The notes: generated by a model not told the origin, from the sequence alone. Counted from the stretch's first letter, positions 1-10,317 are shown. The stretch is 64,000 nucleotides of DNA from Erodium maritimum (GCA_963921825.1 OY997594.1:13149001-13213000), one strand, 5' to 3'. Numbers and translations: made by a program.

Positions 1-42
1 GAGGAGGCCCGTTATGATAATTCCATACAGGTACCACGGTAG

Positions 43-650
43 TTGGATGTGGATCGCCTGCTGAAGACGGTCTGGCATCCCCCAAGGCACATCGAGGAAG
101 TGGGAGTTGATGACTACCTAACAGGGCTCTCTTTGAACCCTTTTGGTAGATCCAGGGAGGAACTCCCGGGGGAAGCAAATCCCTTACAGCACCACCGATC
201 ACGAGACCCCAGGAGGTCTCCACAAGGGAGGACTATCACCCGAAGTCTGACAACATGGCTAAGACTGTCCCGGGAGGTGCAGTTAACACTCTGCAGGGAG
301 GATCCCCGAGAGCATATGGGGCACCGTTGGGTTTCACAAAGCCTGACAACCTGACTAACGTCCACAATGTTGGGGGTTCTCTTTGCCCGGACAGATATGT
401 AGATGCCCTAGGGTTACAAGCTGGGAAGGAGAAAGATCCCCAGTATCTATCGGGAAATGCAGGTCCCATCAGAGCAAAGGCAATGAAGACAAGCATGAAG
501 ACGCGGAGCGGGCAATTGTATGCTAAAGCTCCCCGGTCAAAGAAACCTTTGGAGCTATCAGACCTCACACCAAGAGAGTACAAACCGGACAAGGTCGAGA
601 AGGACCAGATGACTCAAGAGGAGGCAGGGCAGCCTCCTATGCAGGAATGA
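43..650 (+). pseudogene. C-terminal part of ORF1-like protein, frame-shifted
   Basis: The first part (43 to about 170) reads in one frame and matches the residues just downstream of the CCHC knuckle in the 499-residue protein at 4543-6042. The match then resumes in a second frame (255-650), where KPDNL, KEKDP and a lysine-rich tail follow in the same order and the frame closes with a stop at 648-650. The frame change lies between about 170 and 255. The knuckle itself is before the window. The tail is basic and low in complexity, as is usual for the RNA-binding ORF1 proteins of plant LINEs. This copy is decayed and probably makes no full protein. Confidence 0.65.
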
Positions 651-876
651 GAAGACCCGGCGGGGGTGGGGCTGGCCGCTGCTGGCCTATACTCACAGAC
701 CCGGGACAGCCAGTGTTGGGAGGTCCCAGGAAGCCCGCATTCACAACTCTCTACTTCTGGTCGCTTTTCTATTATTTTGATTTTTGCTGGTAGTGTTTGT
801 TTTATGTTGTGATTTGGACAATTTTCTTTATGTCTCGTTGTTTTGAGACGTTGGTAGGGAGATGTCCCGAGGTATT

Positions 877-896
877 GTCTACGATATCAAGTAGAC
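877..896 (+). other. Predicted 3'UTR RNA hairpin of copy A
   Basis: GTCTAC (877-882) pairs with GTAGAC (891-896) around the loop GATATCAA. The same position in the second copy (6269-6288) has a different but still perfectly paired stem. It sits about 130 bases before the poly(A) tail. A role in recognition by a LINE reverse transcriptase is inference. Confidence 0.6.
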
Positions 897-1037
897 TATT
901 TTTATGGGTCCATGAGCGCTGGGCTTCACACGATCGGTCTAGACACAAATTTGGAACTCATAACGATTACGCTCTACTTTATATAATTTTTTATTTGCAT
1001 TAATGCACTTCTCAAGTTACCTGTTTTTAAAAAAAAA

Positions 1038-1998
1038 TCCTTTAAGGTGAAACGGATCATCATCTATGATGGACATTAAGATTAAAAACAAATATTTAAA
1101 AGACCGAAACGACCCCATTAGGGCAATATTTTCAACGGGGTGTGGTCCTGATTGGCAAGCTTTAGAGGTGTAAAGAGCGAGACCTCGGACCTACCATGTT
1201 CATCGGCTTCCGTTCCCACTGTACTTTTGCTTGGTGCTTCTCGAATCGTTTCTCTCCAACATGTCTCTTCCCTTGTCTTCATCCTTTTTCCTCTTTTACA
1301 TTAAATTCCAATGTTAACCTAAAAAGATGGTTTTTACCACCCTTCACTTTTATCCAAATCGTTAGTTACATCCACAATTAATAACACCCTCCACTTTCTA
1401 GTTAACAAAATCAGGATTCTTATTGGGCAAACACTAACTATGTACAGTTATGAACATTTATTTTTAAATCATAACAAATTATTAGTATTTTGTAAGAAAA
1501 TAATGTTAAATTTATATACATCAATTAATAGATATACATACACACCAAACAATAGTATTACACGTTACACTTCAGACCGAAACAGAAACAATACAATATA
1601 ATACACAAAGTATACAACAAATACAAACTAACATTTGTTATCTCAAAAAAGAACACATGACCTCCCATAGTTTGTTAATTTTGAGTTTCAAACTCAAAAC
1701 AGAAATCAAATTATTATTATTAAAACACTTGTTATAATGAATTGGTGATGGTGTGAGCGTGTAGGTAGCAAGTAACGTTGATAAGAGAGAGCGCCGTTTT
1801 CATTTCTTCTTTTTGAAAAGTACATTACAGCTGCATGTTTGTCTCTGTAGCAGCAGCCACAGCTTTTAAGAGGAAGAAGATCAGGATTTGGAGTCAAGCC
1901 TCTTCTTCCTCTACCTCAGAGCAGGGTTTTGGAGAGAGAAAGAGAAAGGGTTTCTGGTTCTAGAGAGAGAAACAAGTTCCAGTGAGGGAAGATAAGCA
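1038..1998. other. Intergenic, promoter side of DUF538 gene
   Basis: AT-rich sequence with no credible coding exon. The last 100 bases or so, which hold purine-rich GAGAGA runs (1929-1971), are probably the 5' untranslated region of the DUF538 gene. No firm TATA box could be chosen. Confidence 0.5.
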
Positions 1999-3583
1999 AT
2001 GGAGAAGGCTCTGACTAAAGTGGGTAGCTTCAAAGTTGGGAGCTTGTGGATATCAAAGAAGGCCAAGGAGGAACTCTCTAACATCACTGAAGATATCACT
2101 GTGAGTGGTCCTCTACCAGATCCCTCAGTTTCCTTGCTTGATTTCTGTAATGTTGCTTGATTGGATCCTACCCATTTCATGATTCTGTGTCAATCTCACT
2201 AAATCATACATCTAGGGCTTGAGATCTGGAGATTTCCCCAGAAATTGAGTAAAGTAAGAGATGGGTTTCTTCTCAAGTGAAGCATTTTGGTAAAGGTGCT
2301 ACTGATACAAGTATAAAGTGATTTGGGAATGAGAACCTTATCTTGTCCCTCAATTTGTTTGAGCTTAAACTGGTTTAGTCCATGTGATCTATTGAGTCTT
2401 CTCTCAATGTTTCCAGCTGCTATTATGTTCTTGAGGATTCAGAGTGAGTACTTGTAAATGCTGAGGGGAAAGAAGGTGAAATTAAATTTAAAAAATAAAT
2501 AAATCGGAAACATCATAAGCATTTATGTTTCAATGATCTCATACTGCGAGGTTTTGATGGAAAAGGGCAATCAACTTTAGACTTTCCCCATGGATGGTAA
2601 AGTAGCTTTGATCACCTAATGTTACATCTTTGAATACCCGGGTCGAACTTTGAGATCCAAGTTTTGTTCCATGCTTGTGGAAATTGGAGTTTTGGAGATG
2701 TCTAGTTTATCATTGACCAATGGTTCTACACTCATACCGTTACTCATAAATGGGTGCAAAGAGGACCTGAAAGGGATTGTCATATATCGGCTAATTGCAT
2801 CGCTATTAGCTATCAGTAGTTCATGTTATCCTCAGTATCTGCATAAACAGACCATTTGTGATTTATTTTGTTGCTCTAAATGTTTTTGTTATGGCAGACG
2901 TTTTCAAATACCGTTGAGGAGAAGGCAAAATGGGTCTTCAACAAGCTAAAAGGTTTGCAACTGTTTCTCACCTTGGTGTGCTTACGATAAGTGTACATAC
3001 ATCATACATGTAGTAAAGTTATGCAGTAAATACTTGTTCATGCCCCTTCAAAATGCGTTACATATAGTTTTTTTGGGGGAACCTCTCCGAGGTGTTCCAC
3101 ATTAGTAGTGTACACAGTTAAAACAATGCAATCCATTCTTGTTCATGCTCCTACAAATGATGTAATCATATTAATGTTTGTGGTTTTTTGTTGTTGTCAG
3201 GGACGCCAGCGAAGAGCTTGCCAGATCTCCTTAAAGAGTACAACTTACCACCCGGGCTCTTCCCCCAGAACATAACATGTTACGAATTCGATGCAGCAAA
3301 GGCCAAGCTGATAGTGTATTTGCCCTCTGCTTGTGAAGTGAGCTTCAAGGACGAATCGGTCATTCGATACGCGACTCGGGTGAAAGCAATCCTTCTGAGG
3401 GGGAAGCTCATGGGCATAGAGGGAATGAAGACCAAGGTGGTGCTGGTGTGGGTGAAGGTCACAAACGTAGCGGTGGAGAGCTACAAGTCTGATAAGGTCT
3501 GGTTCACTGCTGGCGTTAAGAAGTCCCGCCCCAGGGATGCGTATAATACGCCCCGTGATGCCCTCAGGGTAGAAGAATTTTGA
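1999..3583 (+). CDS. DUF538 family protein (SVB-like), 3 exons
   Basis: Coding exons are 1999-2100, 2898-2952 and 3201-3583. They join in frame with GT-AG introns (phases 0 and 1) to give 179 residues, within the usual 150-180 of plant DUF538 proteins. Exon 1 starts MEKALTKVGSF and carries an SLWISKKAKEE stretch. Exon 2 gives TVEEKAKWVFNKLKG. Exon 3 holds the diagnostic core: SLPDLLKEYNLPPGLFP, a CYEFD segment, then VYLPSACEVSFKD, and a C-terminal KVWFTAGVKKSRPRDAY. There is no signal peptide or membrane segment. In Arabidopsis the family includes SVB (SMALLER WITH VARIABLE BRANCHES), linked to trichome development; the biochemical role is unknown. The ATG was chosen because the N-terminus matches family members and a good splice donor (GTGAGT) follows exon 1. 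No break was seen, so it is likely functional. Confidence 0.92.
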
Positions 3584-4099
3584 GATATTGGTGAAATATC
3601 CCGTTATGGTCAGATTAATTATTAGAGTCGGGTTGGATCATAAGAAATGTATCTTCGAGTTTTTAACACAACCATATTTCTGATTGTTTAAACTCGATAT
3701 CACGGATGAAGTTAGAAATATTAGGACTCGAGAAGAAATCATTAATTATGTAGAAACTCTTTGGACGCTTTGGACGATCAAATACTACTTACTTTTGGGA
3801 ATATGTAATTTTGAAGGCTTTCAGGATGTATTTACTGTTAGTGGTAGGTTGAAATCGTTAGGACAATAATCAAATACAGTTTTTTTTTTTGAAACACATC
3901 TCAAATACAGTTGGTGTACTCGGCAAAACCAACTTTTATATGATACAACATACGCAATAATATGTTATCTACCAGCAGAGTTTTTATGCACACAAACAGG
4001 TTAAGTTGAGATAATGCAAAATTAAAATGTGTATGTGAACTCTGCTGCTTATCGAGCATAAAAACTTACCTGTTGATTATCGGGCCACTCGATAATCAA
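3584..4099. other. Intergenic, 3' flank of DUF538 gene
   Basis: AT-rich. It contains a tiny poly(T) insertion flanked by a 10-bp duplication (3870-3910, listed separately) and short scattered inverted words near 3973-4072 that do not form one simple hairpin. No coding exon is recognised. Confidence 0.5.
3880..3900 (-). mobile_element. 21-bp severely 5'-truncated LINE insertion with TSD
   Basis: The 10-bp word TCAAATACAG occurs at 3870-3879 and again at 3901-3910. Between them lie eleven T residues and GAAACACATC. Read on the minus strand the insert is about ten bases followed by poly(A), and GTTTC-poly(A) matches the 3' end of the LINE family at 4100-6428 (GTTTCAAAAAAAA). Target duplication plus a poly(A) end are the marks of target-primed reverse transcription. 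Here almost nothing but the tail was copied. Confidence 0.6.
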
Positions 4100-4542
4100 A
4101 AAAAGCTCTCCACACACCTCCAAGTGAGGTCTCTCTCTACCCTATTTAGGGTCGCCGTCGCCGGCAACCACCATCATCTCCGATCGTCTTCTACCCCTCT
4201 CGCCATCACCGCCACCCGCACAACCCTCCTCTCTCCACAACGTCGCCGTCGCCAGCCACACAACCGTTTCTTCTCGGTCCTGCCTCCTCTTCCTCGAGTT
4301 CGTCGCCACAACCGCCTGCACCTGCAGAACCGTCGTCGTCCTTCCTCTATCGAACTCGGCCAATTCTGCCCGACCGATGCTGGATCTCCCCATCCCCCGT
4401 CCTCACGGGCCGGAAATGGTCCCCCCCCGATCAGATCTGATCCCATGCAGAAGTTGTCCACCGCCTCGAAGTCACCGTCCAGCGAGACGAAGGCCACGAC
4501 GCCGTCCCTCCGCCGCTAATCGAGCTGGATCCTGTTCTTCCG

Positions 4543-6042
4543 GTGCACCATCCTCGGCTGTCACCGCGGTCGTTGGATCTGAAAGACAGGTCGGGCGCGT
4601 CTCTGGCCGTAGGCGTGTCTCCATCGCCATCGACGCCACTCCCAACCTACGCCGGACACAATTCAATGGCAAGGGAGATCCACAGGGATCTGATATCCCT
4701 TCCTCGGCCACCCTTTTCTTCGGTGGTGACTCGTTATCTCCTGCCGTCGGAGCGTATACCGGTCCCAAGGCTTGACTGTCCGGTCGTCGGAAGCTCGTCG
4801 GGGTCGTCATCTGAGCTCCAACCAAACCGTATATCCCCGATCCCGGACTGGGAGGACGAGGACGACGAGGTAGTGGTGTCGGAAGAGGGAGTCCCACTGT
4901 TCACCACCGGGTCGTATCAGTTCTCTCTTGCAACAAAGGTCGCAGGGGATCAGACCTACAACCAGAACATCGTATGTGTGATGATGTTGCGTAAATGGAA
5001 GGTGACAGGGATTAAAGTGGAGTTTATGTCCCCGGAGGTCACGGGATATCACTTCCCGACCACCAAGGCAATGGAAGACATCCGTCACAGGGGTCCCTGC
5101 AGCTTCAAGGGATTTCCCCTCCTCCTCGAACCGCTTAGACAACTTGACCGGGCAGACGAGATTAACTTCAACCATGTGGAGCTTGGGGTCCGGGCGCTGA
5201 ACATCCCGGGAGGAGCCAAGAATCACTACATCCGCGGCCTCATTGCAGGCAGCATGGGCACTCAAGTCATGTCGGCTCCAATCCCGACGGCTCGACGGGA
5301 GGATATGTTTCTATGGCTAAGGGTTCGGATGGAGCTGAATCGACCTCTACGACGAAGAATCAGGCTCCGGTTCCCAGGTACTGATACCCCTGTTGTGATT
5401 GATCTACAATATGAGAGAGTGGTATATTTTTGTCGCGGGTGCGGAATGCTGACCCATAGGATTTCGGGTTGCCCGACCCTACTGTCGGGAGGTCACTCTA
5501 TCCTGGCCCCGAGGAATCTGGATGTGGACCGGTTGCTGCGAATGGTCTGGAGTGTACCCCGGCCGGTGTCACAGCCGACTGTCACGTACCTAATGGGTGA
5601 TCTATCACTGAACCCACTGATTCGGTCCAAGGAAATCACTATGGGCGCAGAATCATCCGAGGTAGGCATCCTGAAGCCTGACTATCTAGCTAAGTCCACG
5701 AAGTCCACGAAGCCTGACAATCTGGCTAACGTCCACCCTACTACTGACATTGTGGCCCGAGCTGACCCCGGATATGCCGTAGTGATAAGGGACGAGAAGG
5801 AGAAGGATCCCCTGGGACAACAGGGAGACCCCCAGGAGGGCTTAGGGAAGGGCGGGCCCAGACGAGGGAAAGGCAAGATGACCACCATGAAGACTGGAAG
5901 TGGTTCGTTGTATGCACGCCCGCCAGAGAAAAAGAAGCAGATGGGAGAACCGACTTCCCAACAACATACCTGGTATCCGCCCTTCCAAGGGGAGGGGAGA
6001 GCAAAAGGAGCGGAGGCACAGCTGCCTCCGATGGAGGAATGA
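4543..6042 (+). CDS. LINE ORF1-type protein, DUF4283-like plus CCHC zinc knuckle
   Basis: An uninterrupted 499-codon frame. Residues 1-110 are low-complexity, rich in Ser/Pro, with an acidic patch (WEDEDDE). Residues about 120-260 resemble DUF4283, the RNA-recognition-like domain in the ORF1 of plant LINEs: an L--KW segment, a FKGFPLLLEPLR segment, then a ...ALNIPGG segment. Residues about 275-310 (RVRMELNRPLRRRIRLRF...DLQYERVVYFC) lead into the knuckle FCRGCGMLTHRISGC, a C-x2-C-x4-H-x4-C motif as in zf-CCHC_4. The C-terminal third is basic and disordered. Such proteins bind LINE RNA and nucleic acid. The start could instead be the Met near residue 42; the 5' frame is GC-rich and open in several frames. 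This is the only family member here with an intact frame, so the copy may be young. Confidence 0.75.
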   Translation: MHHPRLSPRSLDLKDRSGASLAVGVSPSPSTPLPTYAGHNSMAREIHRDLISLPRPPFSSVVTRYLLPSERIPVPRLDCPVVGSSSGSSSELQPNRISPIPDWEDEDDEVVVSEEGVPLFTTGSYQFSLATKVAGDQTYNQNIVCVMMLRKWKVTGIKVEFMSPEVTGYHFPTTKAMEDIRHRGPCSFKGFPLLLEPLRQLDRADEINFNHVELGVRALNIPGGAKNHYIRGLIAGSMGTQVMSAPIPTARREDMFLWLRVRMELNRPLRRRIRLRFPGTDTPVVIDLQYERVVYFCRGCGMLTHRISGCPTLLSGGHSILAPRNLDVDRLLRMVWSVPRPVSQPTVTYLMGDLSLNPLIRSKEITMGAESSEVGILKPDYLAKSTKSTKPDNLANVHPTTDIVARADPGYAVVIRDEKEKDPLGQQGDPQEGLGKGGPRRGKGKMTTMKTGSGSLYARPPEKKKQMGEPTSQQHTWYPPFQGEGRAKGAEAQLPPMEE

Positions 6043-6268
6043 TCCGTCCCAGCAGGGGTGGGTGGAGTCGGCCCCAGACTATACCTACAGACCCGGGACA
6101 ACCACTGCTGGGAGGTCCCAGGCAGCCTGCATTATCACCAACTATCTTTTATTTATTCTGTTATTGTTTATGTTTCTGTTGGGATACTTTATTTTCTGCG
6201 GATTTTGGAACTTGGTATATTTTGCCTCATCGTGTTGGAACGATGGTATGGAGTTGTCTTGAGTTTGT

Positions 6269-6288
6269 GCCCACGATTTCAAGTGGGC
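6269..6288 (+). other. Predicted 3'UTR RNA hairpin of copy B
   Basis: GCCCAC (6269-6274) pairs with GTGGGC (6283-6288) around the loop GATTTCAA. Compared with copy A (877-896) two base pairs changed on both sides (U-A to C-G, twice), while the loop differs at one base. A second stem, CCAGA/TCTGG, follows near 6332-6347, and a third, GAGGCG/CGCCTC, near 6353-6368. Confidence 0.65.
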
Positions 6289-6589
6289 TATTATTATGGG
6301 TCCATGAGCGCCAGGCTTGCTACGGTCGGCCCAGACATATATCTGGAACCCGAGGCGGTCACGCCTCATCCTGTTTGATTACCTATTGGTATTAATGAAA
6401 GTCTTCGGTTACCCGTTTCAAAAAAAATGAATTTTACGCAAAAGACAAAGGTATAAAAAAAGTCAATAGCACAACTTGAACTCACAAAAGGAAAATCTCT
6501 GTGCTTGCAATAATATTCATTGGGATAATGGTAAAAAAATACCCATGTCCTGTATATTTTTGCAAGTTATTACATTTATTTTTGCGTAA

Positions 6590-7584
6590 TATGATCCCAC
6601 TTTATGTTAGATGATCTACAAAACTCTATGTTCAAGTATTCTCCACCTCGATCTGATCGAAATGTCTTAATACTTTTTTCGAGCTGGTTTTGCACTTCAG
6701 TCTTAAAATTTTTGAATTTATCAAAAGCTTAAGACTTATGTCTCATCAGATAAACATAGCGATATATATACTGAAGTCCTAAGTAAGTGTGATAAAGTAG
6801 CTAGAACCTCTCCTGAAAAGTGTACTCATTGGCCCACACACATTCGAATGTATCGGTCCCAATAAGTCACCCTCCCTCTCACCGCGACCAATAAAGAGCA
6901 ATTTAGTCATTTTGTCTATCAAACAAGCCTCGCACATATTAATCGAATAAGATTTGAAAGAATTTAAAAGTTCTCACCTGTGAAGTGTTGATATGCGTTT
7001 CTCGTTTATATGCCCTAAACGACAGTGGCATAATAGAGTTTGGTTTAAATCGTTGGATTTAGACCTCTTGGTATTAACTTATAAATAAAGTTTAAGGCAC
7101 TGTTACTCATATCTAATATGTACAATCCTCCAATCATGTTAGCACAAGCATAAAACATATCATTGCGTATAATATTGAAAACTCCATTTCCAACATCAAA
7201 ATTATATCCTTCCATGTCAAGTAAGGATACAAATATAATATTCCTACTAAAAGTAGGTACAACAAATACATTATGTAGTACAAAAACAAGCCCACTTGGT
7301 AAAACAAAACTTATGGATTCTATGACAGTTGCTGCAACTCTGGGCACTAAGACTAACAAAATTGTAGTCCTAGTTCCGAGTTCCCATCTCAACGTGCCTG
7401 GCCCAAACACACTTTCAAACCCTGGGTCTCGAATCAAGCGCACCACATGAATAATAAAAGACGAAGTAGAACTCAGCGAACCAGAAGCAAAACGAGATAC
7501 CGCAATGTCTCGCTCCATCCTTGACAAGCACAAATAACTTATCTCTAGAAAGTGTGCCCCTCTGTGACAAATCGTCACCACCAT
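6590..7584 (-). pseudogene. Ty1/copia pol fragment (GAG-pre-integrase to integrase core)
   Basis: Read on the minus strand, the open part (7584-7045) ends with a stretch typical of copia polyproteins between protease and integrase: LPSGLVFVLHNVFVVPTFSRN followed by an L-MEGY and a GLYILD segment. Below 7045, in broken frames, come a CRLGHINEKR segment, a CEACLIDKM segment (the second half of the HHCC zinc-binding domain), a GPIHSNVCGP segment (first integrase Asp region, Asp to Asn) and a TFRSDRGGEYL segment with the second catalytic Asp. No RT, RNase H, LTR or primer-binding site is attached. It is a truncated, frameshifted relic abutting the LINE relic at 7622. Confidence 0.8.
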
Positions 7585-7641
7585 TTCAAAAGAAAGCTTG
7601 TGATCACCTCGGAAAGGGAACTAACACCGAGCCCCCACTAA

Positions 7642-7656
7642 CCCCCCCCCCCCCCC
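7642..7656. repeat. Poly(C) run of 15
   Basis: Fifteen C residues in a row lie at the junction between the LINE and copia relics. Homopolymers of this length are prone to slippage and to sequencing error, so the exact length is uncertain. Confidence 0.7.
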
Positions 7657-8099
7657 TCGAAATCCTTGGACCTGCAAACCACCTCCCACTGAACCTTATA
7701 GAGACACCTCCTCTTTCTTCCTGAACACCATAAGAACCTCATCTGCAATCTCTTCAACAAATGAATCAACCTCTTAAGGGATCTAAATAAAGTCATAAAG
7801 AAAATCGGAAAGCTTGCCAAATTCGTCTTGATAAGCATAAGACGCCCTCTTAGCAAAACAAACCCATCCCTCTAGATCCCCAAATGATCCATGTACCTTT
7901 CCAATACCAGGGTGTATAACGAATCAAGCCTAGGGCTTCCTCAGACTGGAAACCTCAGGCACGTGAAAGGAATTTCACTCAAAGTATATTGAAAGGCATC
8001 CGCTAATGCACAACGAGTAAACTCGTCCACACCAAGAGCAATTTAAAAAACTTGGAAAATTTGGTCAAAAGACCATACGCCATTTTGTAGGTGTGCAGG

Positions 8100-9301
8100 T
8101 AGGGGTGGGCACGCCCGGTTAACCGGCACCGGCACCCCTTCTACCCACCGGAACCGGGACTTCCGGTGAACCATTTTACATCACCGTCGCCGGCACCGAA
8201 ACCGATCTTAAAACCATTCGTCGGCCGAAGTTTTTAACCGACGGTGCCAGTTTTACACCGATGAAACCGGGCCGATGGGCTTTTTTATACTTCCTGAAAT
8301 TATTTTAATTAAGCTACCTTAGTTCAGTTAACAGTGAATGATAATCCTTTGCATTTTATTAATTTAGAGATTATATCCATGATTTAATGATGCTTTTTCC
8401 ATAACTTAGGATACAGATCGGACTAATATAAATGATAAGTCTATTGTTCAGTTAGCCATATGAATTGTGCTCATAAAAAAAACAAGATCAACAAGATGGT
8501 CGGATCTATTATTTAGGTTCACAAAGAACACACCATTTTAGATCTGATAAATAGAAAATAAAAAACATAAACACGGATCCAAATATAGAGGAGATTAGAG
8601 TAACAATGAAAAGAGGGGTGAGAAAAAAATCAAAGCAAAGACAAATACAATACAAAAGAGATAATACACCAACAAATGAAAAAAGATCCCAATTTCGTTT
8701 GCTTTAACGTCACAGACCAGAAAAATCTAAATTGAGAAGAGAAGAACATAAGGCTAAGACTATCAATCTCGACAACGTAATAAAGAGAGAAGGGCTTAAA
8801 AGGATTAGAGTCAATCTGAGAAACAGGTTCATCATTGAGGGTTATAAGTATATATAGAGTAGGTTAAGTTAAATGAAGGGTTAAGATTAAAACCCTAGAA
8901 TGGACGGCTATGATGCAAATTTATTTTAAATGGGCTGAAAAGATGGGCTTAATAAGGTGGGTTTGTTTTAAATAGATTTGCTACGATTAATAAAACAAGT
9001 CCAGCCAATTTTAAATATTAAACCTATTATTCCTTCGTCTTCTACAACACAAGAGAACTGTACATCTGAAGGGTAGAACGGCGGCAAAGGGCTATTGGTG
9101 TGGTGGTGGACGGTAGGTAGTCCCGGTACCGGTTTCATCGGTTAACCGGCGGTCATCGACATATAAAGCCGACGACCGGCCGGATACCCCTCGGTTATAC
9201 ACTTTTCCCATCGTCGCCGGCCGAAATCACCTCCGGTTTCGGTTATTCCGGTGCCGGTTCCGGCCGGTTTCGGTGACTTCGGTGAATCTTGCTCACCCCT
9301 A
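8100..9301. mobile_element. Non-autonomous hAT-type element, 1202 bp, 8-bp TSD
   Basis: Left end TAGGGGTGGGCA and right end TGCTCACCCCTA are inverted copies with one mismatch. The 8-bp word TGTGCAGG flanks both sides (8092-8099 and 9302-9309). The TAGGGGTGGGCA-type end and the 8-bp duplication are diagnostic of hAT transposons. Subterminal regions are rich in CCGGTT/CCGGC words on both sides, as expected for transposase-binding repeats. The interior is AT-rich and encodes no transposase. The element sits in the LINE relic at 7622-10290. Confidence 0.88.
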
Positions 9302-10317
9302 TGTGCAGGATAAACCTTACCGTCCGAATCTGTATAACATCATCCGCCAAGAATAGCAGAGTATCATCCACAAATTGGAGGTGAGACACCTGAATGATTG
9401 GACTAACACAGATACCGTTGTACAACCCCTACTTAATCCCAGCTCAAAAACTTGATAGAACCCTTCAGTCGCAATTAAAAAAATAGGGTCACATCAGACA
9501 CTCCTACATGACTCCTTATAAGACCCGGAACTGCTCAGAAGAATAACCGTTGACCAAAACGGAAGAGAACCCCCGTAAACAAGAGGACACCCACATAATC
9601 CACTTGCCACCGAACTCCCATCCTCAGAAGAACCTGAGTAAAATAAAACCAATCAACCTTGTCAAAAGCATTCTCAAAGTTTAATTTCACAATGCGGCTG
9701 AACGACGAGAACGACGTACAAAGCCCAAAACCTCTATAACAATGAGGACATTGTCATTCTATTGTCTCCCCTGAATGCACACAGATTGAGTTCTACTGAA
9801 GAGATCACCAATCCCCTTCTGTAGCCACCTCGACAAGATCTTGGCCAAGATTTTTTATGTAGTAGTTGTAAGGTTGATCAGGCGAAACTCAGAGAAAGTT
9901 TTAGGGGAAGGAAAATTCAGAATGAGGAATATTAAACTCAATTTCACCCCTCTTCCCAACTGAAAATAGGAGTGGAAAAAGTGCAGAAAGCCCAAGAAAT
10001 CAGTCTGAATGATCGACCACGCTACACGGAAGAAAACTAGGTTGGAGGTATCAGGCCCCGACGGTTTGTCCCCAAAGCAAGCAGAAAAAACCTCCAGGAC
10101 TTCATACTCGAAGAACGGCGCCTCAAGACCACACTATTAGAATCAATCAATCGAGCAAAAGACAAATCCGACAACTCATGAAGAATCTTCTATTCAGAGA
10201 AGAACCTAGCCCCAAAGAGCAAGGTAGTAAGCATTGACCCCTAATGGGTCGGAATACTCCGTGCAACCCTCTACCAAAGATAGGATTTGGTTCCGCGTAG
10301 AGCGAGCCTAGGCCACA

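Larger units (their letters stand above)
1..1037 (+). mobile_element. Non-LTR element, ORF1-only family, copy A (3' part)
   Basis: This is the 3' part of a poly(A)-tailed element whose 5' end lies before the window. It aligns with the element at 4100-6428 through the end of the coding region, the 3' untranslated region and the tail. Shared marks are a DVDRLL-VW stretch, a SLNP stretch, a KPDNL-NVH stretch, a KMKTRSG-LYA-like stretch, a GGGAC...GTCCC block near 700-735 and a GGGTCCATGAGCGC block near 906-919. It ends in nine A residues at 1029-1037. No reverse transcriptase lies between the ORF and the tail, so movement would need a partner LINE supplied in trans (inference from the LINE/SINE model). 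Confidence 0.75.
4100..6428 (+). mobile_element. Non-LTR element, ORF1-only family, copy B (near full length)
   Basis: A GC-rich 5' region (from about 4100) leads into one long ORF (4543-6042), a 3' untranslated region of about 380 bases and a terminal run of eight or so A residues near 6420-6427. No reverse transcriptase or endonuclease frame exists between the ORF and the tail, and the 3' region matches copy A along its whole length. The compact layout suggests a non-autonomous LINE derivative that kept only its ORF1-type gene. The 5' end is approximate, and no flanking target-site duplication could be confirmed. Confidence 0.7.
7622..10290 (-). pseudogene. L1-type LINE reverse transcriptase relic, interrupted by hAT element
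   Basis: The minus strand from about 10290 downward gives, in mutated frames, the order of a plant L1 RT: GDKPSGPDTSN, FPSPKTFSEFRLINL, KILAKILSRWLQKGIGDLFS, SVCIQGRQ, then VSHLQFVDDTLLFL at about 9390-9340 (the F-A-D-D active site changed to FVDD). The frame is then cut by the insertion at 8100-9301 and resumes on the far side. The C-terminal part GRLMLIKTNLASFPIFFM...FLWC...VQWEVVCR reads at 7856-7660. Endonuclease and RNase H parts are missing. Many stops and shifts show an old, dead copy. The joined reading across the insertion proves the LINE was there first. Confidence 0.85.

Noticed and set aside
3973-4072. Inverted words CAGCAGAG, TTTTTATGC and CAGGTTAAGT with reverse copies at 4039-4072
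   Set aside because: The words are inverted one by one but kept in the same order, so they cannot form one hairpin; no element ends.
4073-4897. Overlapping open frames on both strands before 4900
   Set aside because: GC-rich low-complexity leader of the LINE copy; no domain, and they conflict with the 4543-6042 frame.
7045-7584. 179-codon minus-strand frame as a host gene
   Set aside because: Its C-terminal half matches the copia region between protease and integrase, and further pol motifs continue downstream in other frames.
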